From NCBI GenBank assembly GCA_010645155.1, contig CM021321.1, positions 3,543,126-3,607,125 on the forward strand: a stretch of DNA of 64,000 nucleotides, written 5' to 3'. The DNA comes from Tigriopus japonicus (Eukaryota; Arthropoda; Copepoda; Harpacticoida; Harpacticidae). Each line of letters opens with the position of its first letter. Position 1 is the stretch's first letter. Shown piece after piece: positions 42,275 through 55,800 of this stretch. The notes beneath the pieces are model-generated. The model saw only the letters and a list, made by a program, of their open reading frames with translations. It had not been told where the DNA came from and did no database searches. The position numbers and the translations under genes are program-made.

Positions 42275-43312
42275 ATGTTCAAGACTATTTTGTTCGTGTC
42301 GTTTTTAGTCTTTGTTACTAAATCTAGCTCTTTGGAACAAAACGAGGTTATTTCAGATCACCCTAGCTGTGATGGAGACCAATGTAAAACCGAAAAGTTT
42401 GCCAAGAAAAATAAAGAGCGATATCGCGAGTTAAAAGATACCGTGGAGAGCATTCGACAGTCATGTGGTGAAATATGTGATACGACTAAAACCGGTGTGC
42501 CAAGTAAATATTATGACTGCATACAAAAGAACGTGGATTGTGATGCCTTGTTCCAGAATGACAAAATAGATTTACCGTCCGATTTCTGGGATCCACCCGC
42601 TCGGATCCCAAAGTTCCTCAAGGACGATTTCAGTTATCAGGGCCGAATCCCAATCAAATTGGACTATCGAGATGATTCTCAAGGAAGCACTCATTTACTC
42701 CATTGGACTATGGAAATTATGGACTGGCTTTTCGACCAATTCAAGAAAGGCACAATGGGCGGGAGTTATGGACTGGCAAATGTTGAAAACCTTTTTCGAC
42801 ACATGAGCGAGCACATGAATCTAACCGATAAGCATGTCCTGATCGTGGGTTCTCAGAGCCCTTGGCTGGAAACGTTGGTGATTTCAGCGGGTGCCCGACA
42901 TGTGACTACTATGGATTATGTCAAGATCATCAGTGAACATCCTCAAATCACCACAGTTCTACCTCAAGGTTTGATTGACCTTTATTTCGAGGGCGTTCGA
43001 TTCGATGCCATGGTGACATTTTCGTCGGTGGAACACAGCGGTTTGGGACGCTATGGGGACAACTTGAACCCTTGGGGGGATCTGATTGTGATGGCCCGGT
43101 CTTGGTGCTTGATGAAACCCGGTGGACAAGCCTTGGTGGGCGTGCCCACGGGTCCGGATCAGATTGGGTTCAATTCGGCCAAGGTCTACGGAGATTTGCT
43201 TTACTCGCATTTGTTTGCCAATTGGAAACAAATCTACACGGAAACGAATTTCTCGAAATATTCTGACGATTGTTACTATTGCTATCAACCTTTGCATATC
43301 TTGGAGAAATAA
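42275..43312 (+). CDS. DUF268 family protein B (methyltransferase-like, secretory)
   Basis: An intronless frame of 345 residues, paralogue of the gene at 37435. The signal sequence (FKTILFVSFLVFVTKSSS) has diverged freely from copy A. Residues about 50-105 are nearly the same in both copies, and so is everything from the HVLIVGSQ motif to the end, where the visible base changes are almost all silent. The segment between (about 140-185) differs at many residues: copy B lacks the Asn-Trp-Thr glycosylation site of copy A and gains Asn-Leu-Thr. The S-adenosylmethionine-type motifs are intact (VGSQSPWLE, TMDY, MKPGG). Secretion and methyl transfer are inferred as for copy A. The gene converges on the PLEKHH/MAX-1 gene. 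Confidence 0.85.
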   Translation: MFKTILFVSFLVFVTKSSSLEQNEVISDHPSCDGDQCKTEKFAKKNKERYRELKDTVESIRQSCGEICDTTKTGVPSKYYDCIQKNVDCDALFQNDKIDLPSDFWDPPARIPKFLKDDFSYQGRIPIKLDYRDDSQGSTHLLHWTMEIMDWLFDQFKKGTMGGSYGLANVENLFRHMSEHMNLTDKHVLIVGSQSPWLETLVISAGARHVTTMDYVKIISEHPQITTVLPQGLIDLYFEGVRFDAMVTFSSVEHSGLGRYGDNLNPWGDLIVMARSWCLMKPGGQALVGVPTGPDQIGFNSAKVYGDLLYSHLFANWKQIYTETNFSKYSDDCYYCYQPLHILEK

Positions 43313-43871
43313 ATCACGAGGGCATGATGTTGTTAACTGATTTTTTTTGACGTTAATTTTATTCGTTTTGCTGTTGAGGCCTTGGGTAAGTTTTCTTTGC
43401 ATTGTAATCTATTTGGTTATGTTCATTTGAACGTTAAGCTACATTAGTTCACAACACATTTTAGAATGACTAGATAGATGATCGATTGTACACAAATTGG
43501 TTTGGATTCGGAAAGCAATAATCCGTATCATGGTTTTGTTTGGTAAGAAGTTTGGCTAACAACTAGGTGACAAATCAACAAGACACTTAACGAAATAGCA
43601 AAAAAGTACGTACAACGAGGAGCATGAGTGGAGGATGATGATGATGATCATCATCACGGGTCGTTTTTCTTTGATGATGAAACAACTAAAAAGGAGCGAT
43701 GACTCGATCAAACTAGAAAGATCAAAGCATCAGTTGAGTTGTGTGGGTTTCCACTACTTCAGGGAGTCAATTCACAGCCACCAGATCACAGCCTTGGGCA
43801 TTTTCAAAGAAGGGAGAGGGCGGGTTTTGCATCAATTCATCACCATCCGGGCAAGATCAACTCGATGACGT
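43313..43871. other. 3' region between convergent DUF268-B and PLEKHH/MAX-1
   Basis: About 560 bp with no gene. It contains a short GAT/ATC repeat near 43635-43655 and the 3' UTRs of both genes. Confidence 0.4.
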
Positions 43872-46800
43872 TCAGGCCACACCACTATCGAATTGGTGAC
43901 GTTTTTTCAGCTGGAGTTTGGGTGTGGTCGTGGTTGAAGTGGAGATAGTGGTCGAGTGATGTTCAGGACCGGACGAACTGGTTGTGGTCAAGGTGCTCGC
44001 TCGAATCAAGCAATCCGTACTCCGATGATCCATACGGGGCGTGTTGGGTACGGTGGATCCAGGATTTCGCATGCTGCTTCGGGTGCTCTGATTGCGTGAC
44101 AAGCTACTCAGTTTGGGCGTGGCGGGTGCAGTGAGCACGCCTGGATTGTTCCGGCCAATCATGTTCATGTAGTCGGCGATGAGGAGGGTGATCTCCAAGA
44201 TCTGAATAAAATGATAAAGTAAATGCATAAATGTTTTGAAACATACCTAATAAGGAAGTTTTGAAGTTAAAAACATTCAATAAGTCACATTTTGGACAAA
44301 AAAAAAAGTTCCGTTTTTCGGTCTGAAAATTTTTTATTTTTTAAAGAGCTAAATAATTTTTTCTAAATCCTGTCTCTCGATCTCGCCATTTTCTTTCCAT
44401 TTGACTTCTACGTACCTCTGGTTTTCTGGTCTGAAAGAGGAGCTTGACAGTGGGCGTGGTCCCAGCGTCTGCATTGGCGATTCCGTCATTGGAGGCGCTT
44501 CCTGGTGCAAGATCCTCGCTCGAAATGACCAACATGAAATCGTCTTGGCATCCACCAAATGTCACAATTGAGTCGTATGAGTATCGAACTTGGAACTGCA
44601 TGGACACGTAATCCAGGACCGAGATCCCGTCCTCATGAACGGCCAACCAAACATCGGATCGATCGCTTTCGGTCACGGCCTATATTTAAGAGGAAGACAG
44701 TAAAATCGATACTTGGAGGGGCGAAAAGTGGAGGAATGAACTTTGGAAGTGGAAAAGTAAGCAAGAACGAACATATTGCGGAATTCGTCGGCTCATCCAA
44801 AAATCAATGCCGAACGAAAAGTTTTCTCGCTCTCTAGAGATCTTTGGCACGCAAAATTTGGAGAGAGAAATAGTTTTATTTCCTCGCCGTGATCCCTTTC
44901 AAACCAGAAATGAGTTCACCTTCAAAAGGAGCATCTGTTAGTCATAAAAAAAGCAATCAAAGTGTTTTCTTGCACATTTTTGTGGAAAATTTCTTGGGCT
45001 AATTCGGAATTTTGACTCTGAAAGAGAACGATACATTCGCTCAAGCGTACTCTGTCATAAAAATACTGGGTTGGTGAGGGATTAACGAATATCGGCAAAA
45101 CTACGAGACTTGAGAAAAAAGTTTCATCGCTCGACTCAATCACCTGAACTTGGAAGAGCTTGGCCCCGAAGAATTGCCATTTTCTTGTACATGTCAGAAA
45201 GATCCTGACGCAGTCGGAGGTGGTTTTGCCCTTGAGCGAGGTCCATTTCTCCATAAGATATTGTTGAAAGGCATTTCGCTCATCCGAGTTGGCCGGAATT
45301 CCGTCCAGATAACGAGACGGATAGAATCGTTCCAAGGCCTCAGGAGCGAACTTCGACGTCTTTTCTTTGTTCAGGTCCCCAAAATGAATCTGAAAAGAAT
45401 TGAACATCTCGCAAATCTTCGTTGGATCGGCCCTTTTCTCGGGCGATGGTAATCGGAAATGAGAGAGAGATTTACATTTGGGTCATTCGACTTTTAATCA
45501 AACTTGGAATCCAAGTCTGACCCAAAGAATGGAATCAATTTTCTTTTTTCGGAGAAACAATCAAGCGGATAGTAGTACCTGAGCCATAAGAGCAGTGAGT
45601 TCAAAGGCCAGATCCTTGTTCAGCGGAAATTGTCCGTTCACGATTTGTTTGCTGACTTGATAGGCCAAGAGAAGGCGTTCCCGATCGCCTTCGCCCGAAA
45701 CATTGCGTCTCCAATACATTCGATTACGATAGCTGAAACGGATCACTCGCTTGTTCTCGAATTTGCCCATGCCTTTCTCACGAAGAGCCGTCTCCCATCG
45801 AGAAATGACGTCGCAGACCTATAAAACATACCAGAACAGCTTTGAAACGAGCCTTAATTTTTCTTCATCAGTCGAACTTGAACAGCCGGAGGGAGTCTGT
45901 GAGACAGGAGGAAGAAAGAAGGTCAAAATTGAATTGGTTCCCCCGAGATTTAGGCCCCTTTCGTGTATGGCCTTTAGCTAGGCTGTTTAATCGTATTTTC
46001 CCTCGATCTCCCTAGACGGCAATAAAGAACCCCCTTGCTTCTCCTCCTTCGTTCTCCCCTGTCCAAAGCTCCGAATTGCAATCACTTGAAGAGGGCCTGA
46101 AACACGACGAACCTTTTCATCTAAATGCAAAGCGTGATCCACATCAGTATCAATCGGATCATCCGAGTAGATGGCAAACCCACTCTGCTCGCCCGGTCGA
46201 CACCCGATGTCCTGATTCAACTGGCTCATGAATTCCGCAATCGTCGTGGAGCCATCAAATCCCACCACTTGATACGTGTCGTTCAGGAAATGCACTGGCA
46301 GGGCATGAGGCAGAGAATGTTGGTGCGGATTCTTGAGCAAAATCGAGAGGACCTCCATTCGAGAAGGTCGAGCTTGACGATGGCCTTTGAACACGGCTCG
46401 CTCTAGAGCACGATTACAATACGCAGCGTATTTGCCGGACTCCGTTCTGTAAAAGGATCGTATGAGTAATGAAACGCTTTATGAGCTCATCAATTCCAAG
46501 TGGGCGAGCTTTTTCTTGGATCATTCGTACTTGGAATTCTTATTCCGATTGAAATGAGTGCGGAGGAACCAGAGGATTTTCGAGTCCTTGGGCACGAAGA
46601 TGGACACGGCCAGAGACATGAGCATCCAACCTTGAATGAACACACAGTTCGATGGATTCGATTTCGAGTCGTTGGGAAGGATTGTGGGTGAACTTGGCGA
46701 ACTTCCGATCGTTGTGGAGGATTTCTGAGCCGAATTTGCATCGCAAGTAAATAATTGTGTGGCGTTCATCAAGAAGGACTGCAAACGAGACAAGGGTAAC

Positions 46801-49800
46801 ATGTATTTTTCCAGGCCAATTTATAACGTCAAGAATTGAAAGGCGGCTTTCATGTTTAGTCAAAGAAAGTTAGGCTAGAGAAGAGGCAGGCGCTTTGGCC
46901 CAAAAATGATATCAACTCTTGATTTATGGATTATGCAAATGTGAGGCAAGAAGACTCCTTCCATTTTTCTCGTTCTCGAGTGTACAGAAGTGAGCCTCAT
47001 CGGCCTGAGAAAGGGTCGTGTAGTAGATCTTTCTGCCGAAAAAGAAGGCTACCATATCGTGAGTGTAATGGCGAGAGTCAGGGAAATGGATATAAAACGG
47101 TGAAGCACAAAATTACGACCGAGAGCAAAAACAACCCAAAGGAAACGAAAGAAAGTGAAGCAACAAGCTTGGTTAACAGCTTTCACTACCTTGAAAAAGA
47201 TGTGCAATTGTTCACTCGTCAACGTTCGTTCGCACAAATCATCAGACACTTGCTAAAGGAATCAACTCATGCAAACCAAAAGATCTGAGAAGCAAAACTT
47301 ACACGAGGGTGCTTGATGGTGCTCGAGTGCTTCTTTACCTGGACACCGCCTTGTTTGGACAACCCTCCAGAGGAGGCGTGACCACTAGGAACACGGGAAG
47401 TTTGCTTGATCAAAGCACAGAGCAATTCCGGTTGAAGTTCGGGCACATCCAGGCATTGTTGAAAGGCGTTGGCCGCTAACATCACATGGTAATCGATTCC
47501 CGCCGAGTCCATCACCACCGATGTAAACAACTGGAGGCTCTGAAACGCAAAAAAAGAGATGAAACCAGATGAATTCTGTCAGAATTCAAGAGCGTCGTAA
47601 AGAATGGCCAGGAAATTGAGACGATCAAGTTTAGGAGCGAAAAAAACCCCCGTCCTCTTTATGCCTCAAATGCAAGTGTCTAACAGTGTGGAGATGATGA
47701 CAGAGGGAAATGGTTCGTTCCATATCCTGATGAGCCCAACTGATACCGTCCCAAAATAGGGCTTAAGATGAGACTCTCTCAGGCAGCCAGACATGACACG
47801 ATGAGCTCACCACAGCTCCAATTCCTCCCATGTAGTACTCCAAGTCCTTCTACTGCTTCAAGGGAACATGGCTATGACATCGACTGGTTAAATGAGGCCA
47901 TGTGGCCTCCAGGGACTGGCTTGACTCTCGCTTTTCCAGCTTCACTTGGAAGGTCTCGAGACACATTCGAAAATTGACGACGAAATCTGAGCTCGAGGCG
48001 GGTTGAAGAGGATTTCCACGCCTAAGATCTGTGTCAATCCAATGTCATCGCCATTCAATGAGAATAAGAAAAGAGATTTTGAATTTGAAATGAACGTTCC
48101 AGCATTAACGGGGTGTTGTTGCTGAAGGGATATTGTAATTTTGGCAGGCTCCACCATCCATTCTACTCCAACTGTTCCTATTTTTTCTCTTTCTTCCCGA
48201 CAAGTGCAGTGCGGACTCGCAAGTGGGAATGATTTATGATTCAACGGTCGTTATACAGGCCAATGAAGCAAATCGGCACAAATATGATCCTACTTGCTGA
48301 TACTAGAGTCAGTGTATGGCGCTAACGGCGGAGCGAGAACATGTGAAACCAGTTTGGAAACCCCTTTCAAAAACAGACCCACGGCCATTTCGAAGCAAAA
48401 GAGCTTGAGTTTTCTAGCCGTGACCTTGGCAAGATTTCAAGACAAAGAAATACAATTCTCACTGACCTCTGCCAAGAGAACCAATACCCCCTCCATCAGC
48501 TTTACGACTTGCATTTGTATGGCATCGTAAAAGCGGAAAGAATCTGCACATTTTCTTCGCCTTCCACTCCAATAGTGGAATTGCAATTAAGTCTTTCAGC
48601 TAACTGAAGTCCATAGCGATCTCGCATGCATGCGTGATTGTCTGCACGATTTCGCTCAGGCGGAAAATTAAAATCCCTACCAGACTGAGGGATTGATCCA
48701 TGGGAACATGCCTACCTTGAAAAGCTTGAGGGCCTCAGCTTGCAGCGTATCCGACGTGAAGGTTGTCAAAGGCGACGTGATGGGATCTTTGGAATACACG
48801 AGGAGGGGATGTCGCCATAATGCGGAATTCGGGTCACCGTCCTCCTCCATGAGTTTCTGAACGAGTTGCTCGAATTGTGTGCCAGCCTTGGGATTGCCTC
48901 CACTCACCACAGTGAGTTGGTACAACCATTTCTCCTTTTCGTACTTATTGCCGAAAATCAGATATGTGGGATCCTGTTGCACATGGTTGGGGAAGATGCC
49001 GATGGTGAGTTCCGAGGACTTTTCGCCCAAGCCATCTTCGGTCTCGTCCGAATCGGAGTCAGAAATATGTTCCACTTCCTCGACGTGAGTGTCCCTCATG
49101 TTGATTTGACCGGTAGGAGCCTAAAACAAAGTCCTTTAGGGGTTAAAGCTCGTTGACAACGAAAACACAATATCCGTGAAGGATCCAAGCTAACACGCCA
49201 TGTGTTGAGACACGCATGTTCCCTCTTTTTTTGTAAGGACGGGAACATATTTCACTATTTCTCACCTGGTCGTGAGTGGATCGAAAGTAGATGAACATCT
49301 TTCCTAGGAGCACACACCAACATTTCTTGGCGTGACCATGCTTGACCTTAACCAGCCATCCTTGAAGTGTGGGCTTTTGGTCGTCTCGGCTGAGCAAGAG
49401 CTTGAGGGCATTCCTCTGGATAACATTTTGTAGCACTCGAACCCACTCCTCAACCAGAGAATGAGAATCTGCCGTCAGATAAAACGTCTTGTTGGCCGTA
49501 GCGATCTCAAATGTGTTGGATCCCTCAGTTCTTGACACTCGACAAGATTCGTCAAGCAGAATCAAACCCTGAGGCTTGCGATGGGTATCATGCTGGAATG
49601 ATGAAAATCGGTACAAATCACAATCGAGTGCGTGGAAGTTTTGTGGTTACGAAATTTTGCCAACAAAGGTCATGGGCGGGAAGGATGAGGGCGATCACTA
49701 CGACAATAGCAATACTGTATTCACGAGAGCCACCACCAACATCCCAAAGCCAATTGGAATTCAAGAGGCCATCTGTGGTCTGTCGACTCCAGGACTTGCT

Positions 49801-52800
49801 GCTCGATCTTTGGGATATTTCGAGCCATTTGGGAGCAGGCAACACATTTGTCTAGGCCAAGATAACTTTATAGTTCCGAGACGAAAACGGCAAAAGTTTT
49901 TGAAAACATGTTCAAAGTTGCATCTTTGAGACAACAAAGGATCGAAGACGTATTAGGAAGAAGTCATTCAAATTGGATATGGCCATTGATCCCAATATTT
50001 CACCCAAAGGGACCAAATGACGATCAAATGCCAAGAAGTTGATATCAACTGAGTCGTTGTTAGGCACTACTCACCAAGGATTTCCAATAGGAAAGGGTCC
50101 CATTCTTGAGCACGAAGTATCGGCGCTTCCACGACTTGATTTTCCCTCCCAGTTTGGTCAGATATCCTGATTTCTCCAAGGTCTTTTCGCCTCCCAATTT
50201 CCTTGGACTCTCAATACAAGACAATCTGGTCGTTGAAGCCAGATGATAAGCTGTTCCCAAGTCCGGGTCCAAGAGATTAGCATCGGGTGGAAGCACATAG
50301 TCATTGGAGATATCTGAACTAGCGGAAGTATCTGGAACGAATAAGCTTCGAGTTTCGTAAAGCTTGACCAATCAGACTCCACTTATGGATCTGCGTCACA
50401 AAAACAGCCTTAGTATTGGGCACTTTCCATACGTGAAATGCATGGTTAGAGGTTAATAAGCCGAGAAATTAAAGACAGAAAGAAGACAGCTGAGAGGAAG
50501 GAGAAAGGTGCGCTCAATTCCCCTCAAGGATAAATACTTGCTCTTCGAGTTTTTCCCGTTTTTGCCCACCCGCCCCCTTTTTCCCACTCCCAAGCTTCGA
50601 AGGTCATTCCATTTATCTTTCATTTTTTCCCCTAGTAAGCGAGGCTCACAAGATAGAGGTGTGTGCTGTGTGCACTAACATGAGAAGACGAACCAATGAA
50701 CGACCTCAGAAACGAGGCTTTGGAGATCGCCGGTGGTGAAAAAAACCGTTCATTCGTTCTCATTAGTTGAAAGACCACCTTGGTGGTTGGAATGGATGAA
50801 AAAGTACGAGGAACCTACGATGGAGAGAAAGCAATTTCCAGGTGACATTCATTCTCGGAATGGCCCAGTCACATTTCGAACAACACTTCGCTTTTGACAG
50901 CATTGCCTGTCATTCTATAGTGTCTGTCTAAAACTAATAGACCATCAGGCAGGTCTTATTGAAATTTTCCCTTGTCACGCGGATGAGCTAGGCTAGCCCA
51001 ACACGATGGACCAATGGCCAAAAAAATCGATGGAACAGTGCTGAAAGGCTTACTTAGAGCGTTTCCCAGAAATCACGTTGCACTGAAAATTACACAAGCA
51101 AACTTTCCCCCTTTGTTTTTTATTCGAAGTAGTCAATGTCCTGGCCTAAACACCGCCGAATAAAGCCGATAAGTAAAGCTATTTCTTTTACCAGGAGAAA
51201 AATCCCCATGTGCCCCAATGAGAGGATAGGAAGTGTTTTAGTACCTAGTTTACCAGCCGAACAGGATTTTGATGCTACCGCAGTCACAACAGGGGAGAAG
51301 CTCGTCAAGTTGGCCGTTCCCATCACGGTTAGCGTGTTAGTGGAAGTAAATTTGAAAGGCGAAGGAGAAGACGAGCCGATCACCGCGTTTCGAGGCGAGG
51401 TCAGCGAGATATCTCCGCTTGTCGACGAGGCTGTCGTGGTTCTAGAGGACGTACCTCGACCCGTGTCCACGTTGTCCTCGCCATCCGACGAGTCCGACGA
51501 GTCCCCAGTAAATGGCACGGAACGGATTTGAGACGCTCGCTAAAGTGGAGAAAGAGAGACAGAAAGAAAAAATGAACTTGTTTATTCCAGTTTGTTGGGT
51601 GAAAAATGGTCCCAGGAGTCAAACTTGACACCAACAGCTTTTGCATAAGATTACTAGTTTTGAAAACCCACCGTTTACCAAAAGTCAAGGAGCACGTGTT
51701 CAACCGAAATGCGACGAAACAGAGTTTCGTTGCGCAAAATGATCATCAAGCATTTCAGGCTAGAATCTAGACTTACCCCTTTCAACGAAGCGTACACGGG
51801 AACGTTGATCTCATCCCCGTAGCCTCCGGAGAGAAGAGCGCTGTTCCGGTTCTCGTTGTTGTTCCGTGTGTTATCGATCTGATCCCCGCTCACGCCTTCC
51901 TTGGCCACCTCATAGATCCTGTTCTCCCACGAGGGATATCTATGCAATGGTCGAGGAGGTGGACGCTCCTGGTCCACATCGGTTCCCGTGCCTCCTGAAA
52001 GCCCCGTTAAGCCCGAATCGCCAGATCCTGTTCGTCCACCCGAACTTTCGGCAGTGGACATCGATTCCGCATCTGGCCAAGCCCCGACTTTGTCTTCCTC
52101 GTTACTTGGCGTGTATATTTCCGAGTAGTCGTGAAGCTCATCGGACATCACCAAAGGTTTGGTCTTCTTTTTGCTCAGCTTTTTGCCCTCCAGTGGAGCC
52201 GCAGGCACATGGAGGGACCGATGCTTATCGGGGAGGCTTGATCCATTCTGACATGCCAGAGATGCCAGCAGACCCGAGGTATTTGCTGCATTCATCTCGC
52301 CTGTGCTGGACAAGATACACTCCGATTCCGGTCGACTCGTTTTCCTTATCGAATTGGGTGAAGAGGTCAATTGGGACACGAGCTTGGATCGAGGAGGTGG
52401 GATGGGTCGATAATCGTCGATGGCCATCCCACTACCCACTAAAGCCTCGCCCAATGCATCCAAAGGACTCTTGGAGCTCGATTCGCTTTGCGGCGTTTCC
52501 AAATCAACGGAGCCAGAATCCACACGGGAATCTCGGGATCTTGAGGCCCTGGACCGTTCTCTCAGAGTTGCTGACGAAGTGGGCCCACCCTGAAGACAAG
52601 AAAACATACCCATGGATGAGAGTCCAGCTAACTTTCTACAAAGCATTGTCTCGACGAGAACACTCATTCATTCATCGAAGTACCGTACTTCAAGAGGTAT
52701 TCTTAGCCTCAATTTGTAATGTCTGCATACCTGATGAGATGTGGCTCTGATCTTGGACGTGCTGTCTTTAGACATTTGGTTGACGTGGGCTAATCGATCA

Positions 52801-55800
52801 CCAATTTCAGAGATGGATTCTTCTGACACACCGTTTTCACCTTCTAAGCTTCCCAAAGAAGAATCCTGTGAAAGATAAGAAATGACGTTGAGCGCGTTTG
52901 TAAAGTAGTTCAGTGTTCCATATTTTCAAGCATGGTTGGGGGAACGTAAATAAGAGCTTTAAAAAATTGCTGTCAAATAAGCCCAGGACAAACAACGTGT
53001 TCATTAACTGCACTTAGACGGAGAAAGGATCATAGTAATTTTTCCCTTCACCACGTCTAAGTTGCAGCATTGTAAGTACTCGTACACCACAAGCAATCAT
53101 GTAGTTTGGCACAAAAGTGGAAGAAAGCTTAGATGGAAGTTGCCTCAAGAGTTTTCTAGCCATGAACAAAACAAAAATGAACTTTGAGACTCTACCACCA
53201 AATAAGCCTCTTTGGGAGTAGGAACCAGGCGAAATAAAGAAGGAAAGAAAAGTTTTGGCTTTCCTTCTTCAGTGCCACGTTCCACGATGACTGTTCATTC
53301 TTTAGGGCCAACCTCTCTCCTCCAGCGGAACCAAAGTTTTTTCTCTACTTTTCTTTCAACTTCAATTTACGTGTCCGGATCCATCTTCTGGACACTTCCT
53401 TTTGAATCCCTTCTTTCGGGAACAAACCCTGGATGCACCAACACCTTGCCCGTACACAAGGTCCATTCGTGCATATGTTACGGCCGAATTGGAGAATTCC
53501 TGTGATAGAAAAAAAAACCTTAACCCATAACCTTGAAACAAGCATTCTATCTCGTTCAATTGGACGCAGCGGCTTCCTCGTTTTTTCGTTCTTTTCCTTC
53601 TTCCTCCAAGAATAGTGACCCTTACAACAACGTCGAAAATTGTGGGACACCTGAACGAAGGATTGTGCAGAAACCGACGACCAAAAAGAGACAAAGCCAT
53701 GTGAATAGGATTTCTTATTGTTTCAAAAGACACAAAAAAACACCGATGGAATCTAGCCAACCCTTGGCAACAACAAATCCCTTAGAGTGTATCAATGGCG
53801 ATTGTCTTTCTCGTGGCCAACTGAGCAAGCTAGGGATACAGAACGATAAGGCGAAAAAGAGTCTGGCTGAAAGTTTAGACGGGACATATGTGGCACTCAA
53901 AACCACAAACCACGACTTTTTAAACCAAGCTGTGCATTTAAAAAAGCCAGAAGAAAACTGCGTCTTTCATTCTCCTCCAAAATAGCACGCTTCAATAGCA
54001 CTACAATTTGTCGTTATGTTATATCAAACCCAAGATTGGCCTTAAGACCTAACGTAGATTAAAGAGCATTGACGTGGACATTTAAAAAAAGTGCTTTGAA
54101 TTGAATGACTTTCGCTTGGGTGACAGAGCCTCGGAAATTTGACCCGTGTTCCCTTTCAAGTCCAATCTAAGGAAGTTTCTATGGACCACGCATGGTCGGA
54201 ACGCATTCAAGTGGTTATCAGGCAGTGCACAACAGCTCAAAGCGAAGTTTGTCTAGCTCTCAAGCTAGTTGTTGTTGTCGCTGCCGTTGCTGTTGTTGTT
54301 TCCCTCCGGACAACAAAGTTTGCCCATTAGTCCGTGTCTTAGTGTGTGAGCGTTTGTTTAAACATGTAGAGTCGTTCCAAGATTATTCTTAAGACTCCGT
54401 AGGACACACATTCTCTCCAAACATAGCACGAACCATCTGTGCACTATTAGTTTACCTAAAATACAAATGCTGCATGCACTCCAACCAGAGGATGCCAAAC
54501 ACGTGTTTCAAAACATTCTCGTAAGGATAACCCATGTTTGAGGTTCTTAGGGTGAGATCACTTTAACAGCAATGACGATCATGTCAAATGTCTCCATCAG
54601 ACTCAAGTATTCCTTTCCAGTTCAGGAGAGTCAATAAATTCCCCCTGAATCTATTTACTAAATATAAGTGAATAGCTTGCCATTAAGTGTTAAATGACTT
54701 GGAATGGGACCGACACCTCTATTCTTGTACTTGGACCAATCCATAGAAGCAGAGACGTCGCTTTTACAATTGGAACAATGGTTCCTCAACGTTGTTAATC
54801 AAAGCCAAAATGTGACCAAAGGCCTGGGCCATGGAAGAAGTAGTAAATTGCCTCGTTTTTTAGGTTGGGTGGAGAATGCAGCACGTTGTAATAGAAACTC
54901 ATCAATCAGATGGGCTTACTATAATATGCATAAGATGGAACACGCATGGAAAGCCGTTGCTTAAGGGAATTTTTTTGACGAAAAGAAAGTACTGAGGATT
55001 TCTTTTTAGCTTGCATTTAAAATGACCATTGGATTACGTCCCGCGTGACAGCGAAATAAACCGGAAAAAATACGCTTCCTTCAATTCCAAAAAAAAAAAA
55101 CCCCACATTTTAAATTTTAATGCACATCATAGCAAATTAGGTTAATTGAAGAGATCGATCCAAAATCTCACTGTTTCCCGGTTCCTAATAGAATTTATAA
55201 AATCCTTATAATTTAGTCGTCATTTACGAAATGTGGTTGAAACATTACATTTTTTTCAAATCACCTTTTTCATTTTTTTATTCGTTAAACAAACCTAAAT
55301 GAGCTTCACACAAAATCTCCAATTCCGCCACCTCTTGAAATGTTTAAGTGTAGGATTAAATTTATCCAAAAGACCCGATCGGTCAGGCGTGTTTTGGCTG
55401 AGAAGTCTTTGGAACACCAGGTGCTACTTATTGCCAGCTCGACATTCAAGTATGGACGAAAGGCATAAAATGCAAACCGCTACCCAGGAAAGGCTGTCTT
55501 TTGAACTAAACCTCACATTCGAGGTTCCCAGGGTTTCATTAGAACCAAACGACCAGGAACTTTCCTCTACCGACATAACGAAGCTCTATCAAACCTTGAT
55601 ATTCTAAGAAAGAAACTAATCAAAGAAGAATTGTACTAAAAACAAAGTTCTAATGGTTCTCACTTTGACCTGGAAACTAATACTAATGGAAATACTTCTG
55701 CCATCTACGTAGAAATAAAGTCAAATGGGAAAAGGCTAACTTAGGCCAAAGTAGTGGCTATTGCGCACTGAAACTGGATCATTCGATATTAAATCAAGTA

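Noticed and set aside
53533..53985. 150-codon plus-strand frame inside the PLEKHH/MAX-1 intron
   Set aside because: No domain, no signal peptide and mixed composition; no good splice or promoter context, and it lies within a well-supported intron.
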